A DNA stretch of 64,000 bases from Spisula solida (GCA_947247005.1 OX365954.1:6588001-6652000), one strand, 5' to 3'; positions 11,109-23,235 are shown, numbered from the stretch's first letter. Numbers and translations are program-made. Notes: a model not told the origin generated them from the letters alone.

Positions 11109-14100
11109 GCCGCATTATGACCGAGACATAGACTAGTTTGCTGCCCGCTTGCACGTCTATTTATTACCGAGACATAGACTGGTTTGCTGCCCGCTTGCAC
11201 GTCTATTTATTACCGAGACATAGACTAGTTTGCTGCCCGCTTGCACGTCTATTTACCACCGAGACATAGACTAGTTTGCTGCCCGCTTGCACGTCTATTT
11301 ACCACCGAGACATAGACTAGTTTGCTGCCCGCTTGCACGTCTATTTACCACCGAGACATAGACTAGTTTGCTGCCCGCTTGCACGTCTATTTACCACCGA
11401 GACATAGACTAGTTTGCTGTCCGCTTTCACGTCTATTTACCACAGAGACATAGACTGGTTTGCTGCCCGCTTGTACGTCTATTTACCACAGAGACATAGA
11501 CTGGTTTGCTGCCCGCTTGTACGTCTATTTACCACCGAGACATATAATTGTTTGCTGCCCGCTTGCACGTCTATTTACCACCGAGACATAGACTGGTTTG
11601 CTGCCCGCTTACACGTCTATTTATTACCGAGACATAGGCTAGTTTGCTGCCCGCTTGCACGTCAATTTACCACCGAGACATAATTATACTAGTTTGCTGT
11701 CGGCTTGCACGTCCATTTATTACCGAGACATAATTATACTAGTCTGCTGCCCGCTTGTACGTCTATTTACCACCGAGACATAATTATACTGGTTTGCTGT
11801 CCGCTTGCACGATTATTTACCACAGAGACATAGACTGGTTTGCTGCCCGCTTGCACGTCTATTTACCACCGAGACATAGACTGGTTTGCTGCCCGCTTGT
11901 ACGTCTATTTACCACAGTGACATAGACTGGTTTGCTGCCCGCTTGTACGTCTATTTACCACCGAGACATATAATAGTTTGCTGCCCGCTTGCACGTCTAT
12001 TTACCACCGAGACATAGACTGGTTTGCTGCCCGCTTGCACGTCTATTTACCACCGAGACATAGACTAGTTTGCTGCCCGCTTGCACGTCTATTTACCACC
12101 GAGACATAGACTAGTTTGCTGCCCGCTTGCACGTCTATTTACCACCGAGACATAGACTAGTTTGCTGCCCGCTTGCACGTCTATTTACCACCGAGACATA
12201 GACTAGTTTGCTGTCCGCTTTCACGTCTATTTACCACAGAGACATAGACTGGTTTGCTGCCCGCTTTCACGTCTATTTACCACAGAGACATAGACTGGTT
12301 TGCTGCCCGCTTGTACGTCTATTTACCACCGAGACATAGACTAGTTTGCTGCCCGCGTGTACGTCTATTTACCACAGAGACATAGACTAGTTTGCTGTCC
12401 GCTTGTGCGTCTATTTACCACCGAGACATAGACTGGTTTGCTGCCCGCTTGCACGTCTATTTACCACCGAGACATAATTATACTGGTTTGCTGTCCGCTT
12501 GCACGTCAATTTACCACCGAGACATAATTATACTGGTTTGCTGCCCGCTTGCACGTCTATTTACCACCAAGACATAGACTGGTTTGCTGCCCGCTTGTAC
12601 GTCTATTTACCACCGAGACATATAATTGTTTGCTGCCCGCTTGCACGTCTATTTACCACCGAGACATAGACTGGTTTGCTGCCCGCTTGCACGTCTATTT
12701 ACCACCGAGACATAGACTGGTTTGCTGCCCGCTTGCACGTCTATTTACCACCGAGACATAATTATACTGGTTTGCTGCCCGCTTGCACGTCTATTTACCA
12801 CCAAGACATAGACTGGTTTGCTGCCCGCTTGTACGTCTATTTACCACAGAGACATAGACTGGTTTGCTGCCCGCTTGTACGTCTATTTACCACCGAGACA
12901 TATAATTGTTTGCTGCCCGCTTGCACGTCTATTTACCACCGAGACATAGACTGGTTTGCTGCCCGCTTGCACGTCTATTTATTACCGAGACATAGGCTAG
13001 TTTGCTGCCCGCTTGCACGTCAATTTACCACCGAGACATAATTATACTAGTTTGCTGTCGGCTTGCACGTCCATTTATTACCGAGACATAATTATACTAG
13101 TCTGCTGCCCGCTTGTACGTCTATTTACCACCGAGACATAATTATACTGGTTTGCTGTCCGCTTGCACGATTATTTACCACAGAGACATAGACTGGTTTG
13201 CTGCCCGCTTGCACGTCTATTTACCACCGAGACATAGACTGGTTTGCTGCCCGCTTGTACGTCTATTTACCACAGTGACATAGACTGGTTTGCTGCCCGC
13301 TTGTACGTCTATTTACCACCGAGACATATAATAGTTTGCTGCCCGCTTGCATGTCTATTTACCACCGAGACATAGACTGGTTTACTGCCCGCTTGTACGT
13401 CTATTTACCACTGAGACATAGACTGGTTTGCTGCCCGCTTGTACGTCTATTTACCACCGAGACATAGACTGGTTTGCTGCCCGCTTGCACGTCTATTTAC
13501 TACTGAGACATAGACTGGTTTGCTGCCCGCTTGTACGTCTATTTACCACCGAGACATATAATTGTTTGCTGCCCGCTTGCACGTCTATTTACCACCGAGA
13601 CATAGACTGGTTTGCTGCCCGCTTGCACGTCTATTTATTACCGAGACATAGGCTAGTTTGCTGCCCGCTTGCACGTCAATTTACCACCGAGACATAATTA
13701 TACTAGTTTGCTGTCGGCTTGCACGTCCATTTATTACCGAGACATAATTATACTAGTCTGCTGCCCGCTTGTACGTCTATTTACCACCGAGACATAATTA
13801 TACTGGTTTGCTGTCCGCTTGCACGATTATTTACCACAGAGACATAGACTGGTTTGCTGCCCGCTTGCACGTCTATTTACCACCGAGACATAGACTGGTT
13901 TGCTGCCCGCTTGTACGTCTATTTACCACAGTGACATAGACTGGTTTGCTGCCCGCTTGTACGTCTATTTACCACCGAGACATATAATAGTTTGCTGCCC
14001 GCTTGCATGTCTATTTACCACCGAGACATAGACTGGTTTACTGCCCGCTTGTACGTCTATTTACCACTGAGACATAGACTGGTTTGCTGCCCGCTTGTAC

Positions 14101-14370
14101 GTCTATTTACCACCGAGACATAGACTGGTTTGCTGCCCGCTTGCACGTCTATTTACTACTGAGACATAGACTGGTTTGCTGCCCGCTTGTACGTCTATTT
14201 ACCACCGAGACATAGACTGGTTTGCTGCCCGCTTGCACGTCTATTTACCACCGAGACATAGACTGGTTTGCTACCCGCTTGCACGTCTATTTACCACTGA
14301 GACATAGACTGGTTTGCTGCCCGCTTGTACGTCTATTTACCACCGAGACATACACTGGTTCGCACGTCCG
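11109..14370. repeat. 46-bp minisatellite, array B, with 656-bp higher-order repeats
   Basis: About 70 units of ACTGGTTTGCTGCCCGCTTG + CACGTCTATTTACCACCGAG + ACATAG. Variant units with a 4-bp insertion (GACATAATTATACT) or GACATATAATTG spacing mark a higher-order unit of 14 monomers: 14x46 plus 3x4 = 656 bp. The blocks beginning near 12853 and 13509 look identical by eye, and a partial copy of the same order begins near 11495. Since 46 is not a multiple of three, one stretch reads through all three frames in turn, and stop-free unit variants give several overlapping 60- to 121-codon frames (11414-13697) of the form YLPPRHRLVCCPLARLFTTET. These are repeat artefacts. Confidence 0.95.
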
Positions 14371-15402
14371 TACCAGCTTGGTTTGATTACAATCCATGTT
14401 TCGATCTCTTATGAATTGTTTGACTATTTGCCTCTCACTTATTTGAAATAAGACATTAAAAAAGTGTTACACACGTTCAATTTATACAAAACATTAACTG
14501 GTGTTTGTTCCCACCGCTTGCGAGATACATTGCCTTATTTAGATACCTACTATCTGAACACATTTATTATGCAGACATGCAGTAACCACGATCTTACCAT
14601 GTAGCAGTTCATTAGATGTTCATTGGATCTGACATCTGACAAGGTAGTTGCTTTAACCTACCGAACATAGTATTCAACCGCATAAATAAACAACCCATAA
14701 GTTATTTGCCGTCGCAAATGTCCCAAACATTCTCATAGCTCTATCGTCAGAAATGTGTAGATAGATTAATGTAACTGTATTCAATACATTACGCTAACTG
14801 GAAGTAATTACTTGCTGATCGGATAGGAACATGGCTTCGATCATCACACAGCTTTAATGGATATACAAGTATTATAAAGTATTAAATTTTGTTCGTACCT
14901 AATTAGTACAAAAAATACAGTGTGCTTTATTGACAAATGAAATAGACACATTGCTATATGTTTAAATAGATGTTCTGTTCTGTTCTTTAAAGTTGACGAC
15001 TTTCAAATAACTGAACCGAGTTTTGGCACTAATTGTAAATCAAAGTACTGAAGTATTGTCACTACTCTCGGCAATATTGGGTTTCATCTTTAATGATAAT
15101 GGACTCATCACAATAACAGAGCTCATGAAGGCAATACACCTACTGCAGTCCTAAGTAATATGCCACATTGTGTGATCGATTCTCAGTTTTTTTCCGTTTT
15201 TTACTCACATTACTTCATAAGATGCTCTTTAAATGAATTATCAAACATCGAATGTGCCTGAGGACATCAAGACATACCAATACTGGTAAACAGAATTGCA
15301 GGTCAGACTCCCATGATAAATGGAATAAAAACATTTGTTAAAAGGTTTCCACGCTAATTATTTAGTAGTATACCTAAATATTAAGAAATCGGATAGAGGA
15401 TG
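14371..15402. other. Non-genic AT-rich stretch
   Basis: A weakly similar relic of the 46-bp unit may lie at 14500-14575 (TGTTCCCACCGCTTGCGAGA). A short (GTTCT)n tract lies near 14974. No open frame or RNA gene was recognised. Confidence 0.45.
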
Positions 15403-15885
15403 AATGGGCGCAAGAAATAATAAAAAAATCCAGCGTCTAAAAAAGGCTTAATTCAACAATTCTTCATCTGCATATCTAAATTATAAACCACCCGGATATG
15501 GTACGATTAGCGAGAACGAATAAAATAGGGGTCGAAACACTAATGCATGAATAGTCTCGACTTTCCGGCGGGAACATTGTATATGCAACTCAGTGCTGGT
15601 GATATGTGGTAGTTTAATGGATCAAAAGTCGATCAATACTGTTAACATGGGCGCAAGAAAATAAAAAAGCTATTAACTGAAAACTACACAGAGTCCTTTT
15701 TCCATAACTCTACATGCGTACGAACTGGATAGAGTACGAATAGCCCGAACGAATCCGATGGGGACGAAACACAAATAACTGACATGGTCTCGACTTTCGG
15801 CGGGAAAAATTTATATAACAGCGCTGGGAAAAGGGTCGTTCTAACGGTAGACGCAAAATATTCAGCTGAAGATCTCTGGTAAAGT
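15403..15885. repeat. Two diverged tandem copies, about 245-bp period
   Basis: GGGCGCAAGAAATAATAAAA near 15405 is echoed by GGGCGCAAGAAAATAAAAAA near 15650. The order of later blocks is the same in both: a GATATGG/GATAGAG-TACGA block, GAGAACGAAT/CCGAACGAAT, GGGGTCGAAACAC/GGGGACGAAACAC, TCTCGACTTTCCGGCGGGAA, and CAGTGCTGG/CAGCGCTGG. The frame at 15710-15952 (-) is a shadow. Confidence 0.75.
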
Positions 15886-16534
15886 TAATCGAAGAAATGT
15901 GGATCGATGCTTTCAACAAACGCAAAATATTGTAAATAATGAAAAAAAGCACACGTTAGATTAGGAGTTTCTAGCTAAATTGTAATATGAATGTTAAAAC
16001 CATGAATTATGTAAAGTTCGTCTGCTCAACAGGTTACTTTTAACAGTGACATTTTTATCGACCCTCAAAAATCATTAGTCATTTTACAGCGCGTAGGAAT
16101 TTATTTGCACAAATACATTTATTCATCGAAAAAAACTTCAACTTCACACAATACAAAAAAATAAAAGATAATTCAATTGTTATAAACAAATGTTCTTAAA
16201 AATTGTTGAAAATTACGATATTGATTGAGATTGCTGGCACTTGTTTCTTGCTCAGATGAATTGGTTGTGGAGAAATTACATAGTTAAAATCGTAGTGATT
16301 TCTGAGATGGTGTGTAATACGAAAACTGGGAGTTCCCCCAGTAATAAAATGGTTCTGAAAACTATAACGTGTGTGCACGAGACGTTACGCTCATTGCTGG
16401 CGTACATTAGCACTTACGTGTATCATTTATTTGTTGAATTCTGTCAACTGAAGACATGTCTCATAACTCAGCATTGTCTGTGGAAATAGTCGTCATTCTA
16501 CGGCGCCGTAGTACTGTAAAGGCTTTTTGTAAAT

Positions 16535-16955
16535 GCCCATGCACCAATCGCAACTTCTTGCACCAATCATCACAATACTGTCCGAAATATCCCGAAAAAA
16601 GGCTCACCATACTGTCCGAAATATCCCGAAAAGGGGCATAGTTTAAACTACGCATTTCTGCGGGGCTATTTTCGGGCCAATTTGATTATCCGAAATATAC
16701 GTAATGATCCGTTGTTTTTTGTTTTAAGGCGCGTGAATACCACCCGTTTTCTTACTGAAACTGACAATTATTATTCTAAGAGACCATGCACTTATCGCAA
16801 CTTCTTGCTCTCCGAAATATCCACAAAATGATCTGTATAGCTAAATCCCAACAGGAACTCTATTCGCGAGTAGCTATACCCCAAAAAGATCATGTGTAAA
16901 CTGCGGACTCTGTGGACCTATTTGCGGGTCTATATATAGGTATGTTAAATCACAT
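16535..16955. repeat. Diverged tandem duplication with CCGAAATATCCCGAAAA motifs
   Basis: CCATGCACCAATCGCAACTT near 16540 matches CCATGCACTTATCGCAACTT near 16783. Each is followed by CTGTCCGAAATATCC-like sequence and then a GTTTAAACTACGCA / GTGTAAACTGCGGA block and a GGGCTATTTTCGGG / GGACCTATTTGCGGG block. The period is about 245 bp. Small frames here are shadows. Confidence 0.65.
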
Positions 16956-17489
16956 TCAATGCTGTTTTAACATTCGTTATTAATCATTTGTTTAATCATC
17001 GAAATAGGTTATTTAAATGATTAAGGAATTCGTTGATGTAACTAATCAATATACAGGGCTCTTCAATAGAACGGCGTCCGGGACAACCTTAAATCGATCC
17101 CCGAAAACTGATTATATGCAAGCTATATACCAGCCGATTTCTATAGACGTCTCACGCTGTGAGGGAAGTGATTACAAGACGGTACTGTAGAATCAGACAA
17201 ATAGGCGCGTAGTATTATTTAAAAGCCACTTTTGATATACGCATTCAATACACGTATTGCATATAAATTAATATTCCCCTTTGTAAAGTCGGTTTAAGCT
17301 TTAGTAGCAGCAACCAGCTCGCCTCCCACCAGCACTCTCAGTGCTTTAATTAAATAAGGGCTTATGCACCTATATGTGCTATATTTACAAAAGAAAAATA
17401 CAAACCTCATCAAGTAGAGATAGTGATGTCTATCCGAATGCTTTCCGGCATGAAAAGGCGAACGTGTACATTTCTATAATTTTACTTTT

Positions 17490-18501
17490 TTTTATTCCTA
17501 GGTCATAACGTGTTATATATGCGGATATTTTATGTTATGTGATTACACAAATAAGCGAATGAATAAATTGATACGACATTGTACCAGTCGAATAAATAGC
17601 TGCTGTCCATCAGAGTAATTTGCTTTTCGGCTCAACCGGTGATCATGTATGCTTCTACTAGAGTAAATGGTGTGTCGAAAAGCATATTTCGTTAATCAGT
17701 ATCAACATTTCAAAGTATACATGTATGTCAGTCTAAGAGAACCAGTCCTGAAAAAGTAGATCAGTAATTTGCTTTCCGGCTCTAGCGGTGATCAATTAAA
17801 CATTAATGTTTGTACCGGAAAGCAAATTAGTTTAAAGAATGTTCATGTAATTACTACGTCACTGAATGTGTAATGGAGTATAACTTTAACTGTTTTCATT
17901 CCTTGCTCATAACATGTTATACACGCATATTTTAGGTTACAAACTGCTTTGTTATATGATTAACACGTATGATAAATGTAAATAAGCGAATGAATAAAAT
18001 GATACATATTGTACCAGTAGAATAAATAGCTGATGTCCATCCGAGTAATTTGCTTTTCAGCTGGTGTGCCAATTTGTTTAAAGATATAATTACTACGCCA
18101 CCACATGAGTCTTAACCTAATATAGTATATAATTATATGCAATAGTTTACATTTGCAGATATGGATGCCTGGCATGTAATGAAAAGTTACACACATAAAT
18201 GATAATATTAAGTCAGACAGGGAAGGTAGCACTCTACTTAACCAGCCGAGCACAAGTCGAATACCAAGAAACATTAGATCAGTAATTTGCTTTCCGGTGA
18301 TCAATTAAACAAGCACGTTTTATGTATCCAACATATTAGTATTAAAGTGTACATGTATGCCTGTCTAAGTGTACCAGTCGACTATCATAAAATATTATAT
18401 CAGTAATTTGCTTTCCGGCTCCTTCGATGATCAATTAAACGTTAATTTTTGTATCGGAAAGCAAGTTGGTTTAAAGAACTTTCATGTAAATACAACTATA
18501 C
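17490..18501. repeat. Dispersed ~400-bp repeat, tandem diverged copies with a GGAAAGCAAATT hairpin (left part)
   Basis: The block CATAACGTGTTATATATGCG...AATAAGCGAATGAATAAATT...ATAGCTGCTGTCCATC near 17500-17620 recurs near 17905-18045. Each is followed by a hairpin module, for example AGTAATTTGCTTTCCGGCTC...GTACCGGAAAGCAAATTAG at 17765-17835 and 18396-18470. Truncated hairpins lie at 17620-17700, 18042 and 18274. The stem pairs about 13 bp (AATTTGCTTTCCGG with CCGGAAAGCAAATT). Sequence after the hairpin (TTTAAAGAA..TTCATGTAA) is also shared. The family resumes at 20345 after the inserted element. Confidence 0.75.
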
Positions 18502-20335
18502 AAATGTCGCATCGACGCTAAATGTCGCACATGACGTTAAATGTCGCAAGGCTGACGCTAAATGTCGCAACCGACGCTAAATGTCGCAATCCACACTGAC
18601 GCTAAATGTCGCATCTGTGACGTTAAATGTCGCAACAAACTGGCCTGACGTTAAATGTCGCAACATTAACGCTAAATGTCGCAATCCTTTATAAACACTC
18701 ATTTGTAGTATTACTGTTCTAGTTTAAGTCCAGACGTATCGACAGTTCTTAGGGGTTTACCCAAAGGGGTACGACACATAAGCATTTAGTGATAAAAAAC
18801 TGTTTTTTTTTACTTCTACTATGTAAATGTACATTGTATGAAATTTACAAAGTAGAAATAAAAAAATATTTTTTTTGAAAAAAAAAAATCACTGCAGGTT
18901 CATGACTGTGTCGAACTCGTAAAAATGCCGTACGGACCTTTCGGATTGATAATCACCCTCGGGCTAAAGCCACTCGGGCGATTATGCTTCCTGCGGGCCG
19001 ATTATCTAGACCCCGTCCTACATAGCCGTGCATTATTCTCTAAGTAACTCATCGTGCGGGTTTGAATGCTACTTTTCGTAAACACAAATAAATTGATGTT
19101 AACAGAATTTCAATAATGATTTACATAATAATTTATTTAGTGTAAATTGCATTGTTCGACAAATACTCGGTAACTGGAACTACGCAGACCTTGGTCGTGA
19201 TGAAACCAGTATAATTAAGTATAATCCGTAACGAAACGGGTTTCTACCGGGCATACCGTATATAACCATAATTCGGGTATATGCTGCTATGTTGTTCCCT
19301 GCCTCCATCGGTATGAAACGCACTTTACTGGGACTCAGCCGGTGTAGAGCCAGAGTTCAGCGCAGTCCAAATAATGCCGGTATACCACGGTTTATAAATA
19401 AATAAAATACCAGAATAGGTTTGCACCTATAGTGGATATCGAACCCATACTGTACGACGTCATACGGTCGTAGCAACACGGCTCGTCAAGGTTAGCCCGA
19501 ATCGACTAAGAACTTCACGATGTCTCTAAGGTTCATACAACGGGACAAACCGGGGGTGCCAAACCGGCACAAGGTCTACTGTCAGCTCAGAACCGGGATA
19601 CACTGTGGATACAGCGGGATAATCCGTACTGAGACCGGGATGCAACATCGCGGTAGAGCTAATGTGTAGCAACGGTTGTAATCCAGTTTTGACTCCATAT
19701 TTCGATTATGTTGAAATCTTGACCATTCCTCCCGGTAGCTCCAGATGACTACATGAGGCTTTAAACATTTTAAAACAATCGGGTCTCTTTTGCCAGTTGA
19801 TAAGAGTATCACGGTTCACCATAGTTCGCCTTGCCGATCCAGCGTTGTTACGGTTGTACGACGGTTCACTGAACCGGGTATACCGAGTAAGATTCGGTTC
19901 ATCCCGTTAAACCTAAAGGGGTTCGACACATAAACTTTCAGTGATTAAAAACTGTTTTTTTATTTCTACTGTGTATATTTTATACATTACAACATACATG
20001 TACTTAGAAGAAATAAAAAAATATTTTTTTTGAAAACAGTTTTTAATCACTACACTTATGTGTCGAACCCCTTTGGGTAAACCCCTAATAACTGTCGATA
20101 CGTCTGGACTAAAACTTGAACAGTAATACTATAAAAGAGTGTTTATAAAGGATTGCGACATTTAGCGTTAATGTTGCGACATTTAACGTCAGGCCAGTTT
20201 GTTGCGACATTTAACGTCACAGATGCGACATTTAGCGTCAGGGGGGATTGCGACATTTAGCGTCGGTTGCGACATTTAGCGTCAGCCTTGCGACATTTAA
20301 CGTCAGGTGCGACATTTAGCGTCGATGCGACATTT
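18502..20335. mobile_element. 1.83-kb element with ~400-bp terminal inverted repeats made of TGCGACATTTARCGTC motifs
   Basis: The left arm (18502-~18905) and right arm (~19913-20335) are near-identical inverted copies. The outer ~185 bp of each arm holds nine copies of AAATGTCGCA (mostly inside GACGYTAAATGTCGCA), in the same order and spacing in both. The inner part of each arm (CCAGACGTATCGACAGTT, then GGGGTTTACCCAAAGGGG, then GACACATAA) itself folds back around a T-rich/A-rich stem, giving a hairpin inside each arm. The ~1-kb centre has higher G+C and no recognisable transposase. The element interrupts the dispersed repeat, since that repeat continues on both sides. The subterminal motif clusters resemble transposase-binding arrays of DNA transposons, but the superfamily is not assignable. 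Confidence 0.85.
18906..19912. other. Central region of the 1.83-kb element
   Basis: About 1 kb, richer in G+C than its flanks, with inverted GATAATCACCC / GGGCGATTATG motifs near 18950-19005 and scattered ACCGGGATA-like words. On the minus strand CAGTATGGGTTCGATATCC (19435-19455) resembles a pol III B box, preceded by a CGAGCCGTGTTGCTACGACC arm, so a tRNA-like relic may be present. The 76-codon minus frame at 19582-19812 has no recognisable domain. Confidence 0.4.
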
Positions 20336-20344
20336 AACGTTGCT

Positions 20345-20560
20345 ACAATGTGTCTCAACATAATACATGTGTAGTATATAAGTATGCAATATTTATATTT
20401 GCAGGTATGGGTGCATGGCATGTAATAAAAAGTTACACTTACTAGGTGCACCAGTCGAATATCATGAAAAATTATATCAGTAATTTGCTTTTCGGCTCTA
20501 TCGGTGATCAATTAAACATAACTCTTTGTACCGGAAAGCAATTTGGTATTCATCAGTTTT
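20345..20560. repeat. Dispersed ~400-bp repeat, right continuation
   Basis: GCAATATTTATATTTGCAGG and GGCATGTAATAAAAAGTTAC near 20386-20440 match GCAATAGTTTACATTTGCAG and GGCATGTAATGAAAAGTTAC near 18136-18190. The hairpin module CAGTAATTTGCTTTTCGGCT...GTACCGGAAAGCAATTTGG follows at 20478-20552. This confirms that the family flanks the inserted element on both sides. Confidence 0.75.
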
Positions 20561-20589
20561 AATATGTATGAACGTGTACACATATTTTT

Positions 20590-20800
20590 TTTATTCTGAC
20601 AAAAATTGTGGTTGCTATGGATACAGAAATAGTTGAATTATCTTCTTTTAACTGGATCGTTTTATAAACCAAAACTTATCAATGCTATTTTGACAGTTTA
20701 TGGTATATGCATAGAGATCAATGTTGGGATGACTCCTATTAATTAATGCTTCACTTTGACAGGAATTGTGGTTGCCATGGCAACAGAAGCACTGAAAATA
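20590..20800. repeat. Diverged ~160-bp duplication around a palindromic X-box-like site
   Basis: GACAAAAATTGTGGTTGCTA near 20600 and GACAGGAATTGTGGTTGCCA near 20758 head two similar blocks. The second contains GTTGCCATGGCAAC at 20771-20784, a perfect palindrome that matches the RFX X-box consensus. In the first copy the same place reads GTTGCTATGGATAC, so the palindrome is not conserved between copies. Confidence 0.5.
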
Positions 20801-21263
20801 ATAAAAAGGTCATGGCTTCACACCGGTAGGGGACTTCTGTATTGGTTGCAATTTTCAGTGACTTGTTTTTCTTTAAATTTAAATTCTTTAGACACAGTTA
20901 CCATAATCTTAAACACATTAACCAAATTCACCACATTTACCCTTGCATATTGACAAAGCAAATTTTTCAAGCAAGAATAAAAGAACAACGTTATGGTCAT
21001 AATACTGATACACACTTTTCAACTGTTCAATTATTATACTTCAAATTCACTACTGCCTTTTATAAACTGAGAAGCCCTAAAAGTGAAATCTTGTTAGCAC
21101 TAAACATGCTTCGTTATAAACACTGATCAGTCTTGACATATAAATATTACCGTTGAAAAAAACATATGCGCCGTCTTTGATGCTTTGCATCACAAATTAG
21201 TCTTGTATAGTCCACAGGTAACTGTATCATTAATAAACAGTACCTAAAAAAAAATTAAAAACA

Positions 21264-22143
21264 ATTTTTTTTGTTAAATTTAGAGTTCTTATACAAGGTA
21301 TATTTCCCGGAGAAGTGATCGTACAGTCACTGGGTGTATTTTGTTTTTTTCATAATTTAAAGCATTTACGGCATTATTCATCTATTTAAAGCTGTGGGTG
21401 ATCAAAAACATCTTTGTGAATCGAAAGCATTCGAAAACATGCTTAAATTTACCTTCGTACGATATAATTCATTGTTTAAACTTTGATTTTATTTTTCGAG
21501 GGCGTAAAACGCTGTAGGAACGACTGTAGTGGTTTTTAGTGTGTCTGACGGGTATTTAGAACGTATTTTATAACGGTCGTTTTCATTGGCGTAGTATACA
21601 TCGTTTGTACGCTGGTTACCAAGTCCTGGGAAACCCCAATGAAATCAACCAATGAAAATCGTTGTTACAAAAAGGAAATCACGCGCATCATTCGGAACGT
21701 TCGGAGAAACATGGAGTCATTTTGACATTTAAATATGCAAACGATTCGTTTTTCGGCTTACACGTATACATTCACTGAAGTGAACATGTGTCAACCAGGT
21801 AAATCTGTTCCAACTTTTTCGTTCTTTAATTTTACCGCATTATTATGTTTCTACACAAAAGGTAAATTCGACATATGTTGGTGATTTCCTCAATATTTCC
21901 GTGTTTTTGTTTTTATTGAGTCCACCCCAGTGACCGGTTGGTCACCGTGAAAAGTATTTATGGTATAACTGTTTAACTGCTTGACCAATTTCGATGGGAT
22001 TTCGCATGAAAGTAGTTATAGTCATGTTTTTTACGAATATAATTACTTTATGAAGATATCGAAAACCAATTCTTGTTTTTGATACCTGGTCAATTCATGG
22101 AAATACACCTTGTATAAGAATTCTAAATTTAACAAAAAAAAAA
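21264..22143. mobile_element. 0.88-kb inverted-repeat element
   Basis: The left arm TTTGTTAAATTTAGAGTTCT + TATACAAGGTATATTTCC (21264-21307) and the right arm (22099-22143) are inverted copies with two mismatches over about 44 bp. The interior has no transposase. It includes a CpG-containing stretch with CCAAT words near 21590-21650 and an ATTGAGTCCACC / CCAGTGACC block. Exact termini and target duplication are unclear because the arms run into homopolymers. Confidence 0.6.
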
Positions 22144-22980
22144 TGTCCAGTGACGCAGTGGTCGAGTCCAATATAACGGTGTAAACCAATTATAAAAAGC
22201 TTATACTGTACAAACAACTATAATCTCAATGCTAGACTAACATACTTAACTTCGCTCTACCTGTTTAGACAATGGTTGTGATTTTTTGCGTACACATAAA
22301 CTGCAACGTCACTGTCACAATATCCTAACTGGACTATAGTTATATTGGACTGTGTGTCGTAAAACTGTAAACAGCTGGTGATTATTCCGTAATAAAATAC
22401 CATGCCTAGAGCTACGTGGTAAACACATTGAGCTTACAGCTAAGCTAATTACAACATCAACTTATAACATCATATCGTAATTCCCGAGGGCGTGTTGTGA
22501 GTTGTTAAATATCAAAGTGATTAACAGTTACATGTACTTGTATAACAAATTGAGTATTACATCGTTTGATGATCCATACTGAAATGTCACTGACGCTGGC
22601 ATTGCTTATCTTCCATACATTTTTTACACGGAAACAAATCGAAAACATTTTTTTCTCATGCATATCACTGGTTTAATTTTTTTATGAAAATCGTAAGTGG
22701 GCATGTTGACCTAACTGAAGTTGAAAAAAGCATGCTTGTAGTTTTCATACAGTTTGTTCTTGTTTTCTCAGAATGGCATTTTGTACCTACGACCTTATTC
22801 TTCTAAACCAGCGATATATCGAGGAACCTTGATTTATTTGAATTCCAGGTCGGTCTGCAGAGCACAATCTAGACGTCATGATTAGATTGTGCTGACGATG
22901 CGAAACATCCATTCGTTTCTAAAACAACAGTTTTCGCGCATTTCTTTTATGACCGGTGCACAATCAAAATTTGCTTCAGA
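22144..22980. other. Non-genic stretch
   Basis: No gene recognised. A small perfect stem AGCACAATCTA / TAGATTGTGCT with an 11-nt loop lies at about 22859-22891. Confidence 0.45.
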
Positions 22981-22984
22981 CCAC

Positions 22985-23235
22985 TAGGCTGCCAACTCAA
23001 CGCCACTATGCCACCTCAACGCCACTAGTCTGCCAATTTGACGCTACTATTAACTTCTATCAGCTAGGCTTTCATGTCATTAGACTGCTATGTCACTAAC
23101 ATGTCACTAGCTTTTAAATATAAGGATCTTATGGAAGATTGATGCATGCATGTATTGTCAAATTCATTTCCTCGTAAAATAAAGTCTTTATCATTATTCT
23201 TATTATAAATGATCCTATATCCTTTCCGCTACCAC
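22985..23235. repeat. Degenerate satellite relic and possible LINE 3' end
   Basis: GGCTGCCAACTCAACGCCAC-type words (22988-23050) look like a worn copy of the GCCAACTTCACGCTGCTAGG satellite at 61.5 kb. AAAATAAAGTCTTTATCATT ATTCTTATT near 23177 resembles the AATAAA plus (ATT)n tail of invertebrate non-LTR elements. TATCCTTTCCGCTACCA near 23220 is the reverse complement of the end of the 92-bp repeat at 9776 and 34125. A run of 17 G lies at 23244-23260. Confidence 0.4.

Noticed and set aside
11414..13697. Overlapping 60- to 121-codon frames of the type YLPPRHRLVCCPLARLFTTET
   Set aside because: They are translations of the 46-bp minisatellite in rotating frames. Their presence follows from stop-free units, not from a gene.
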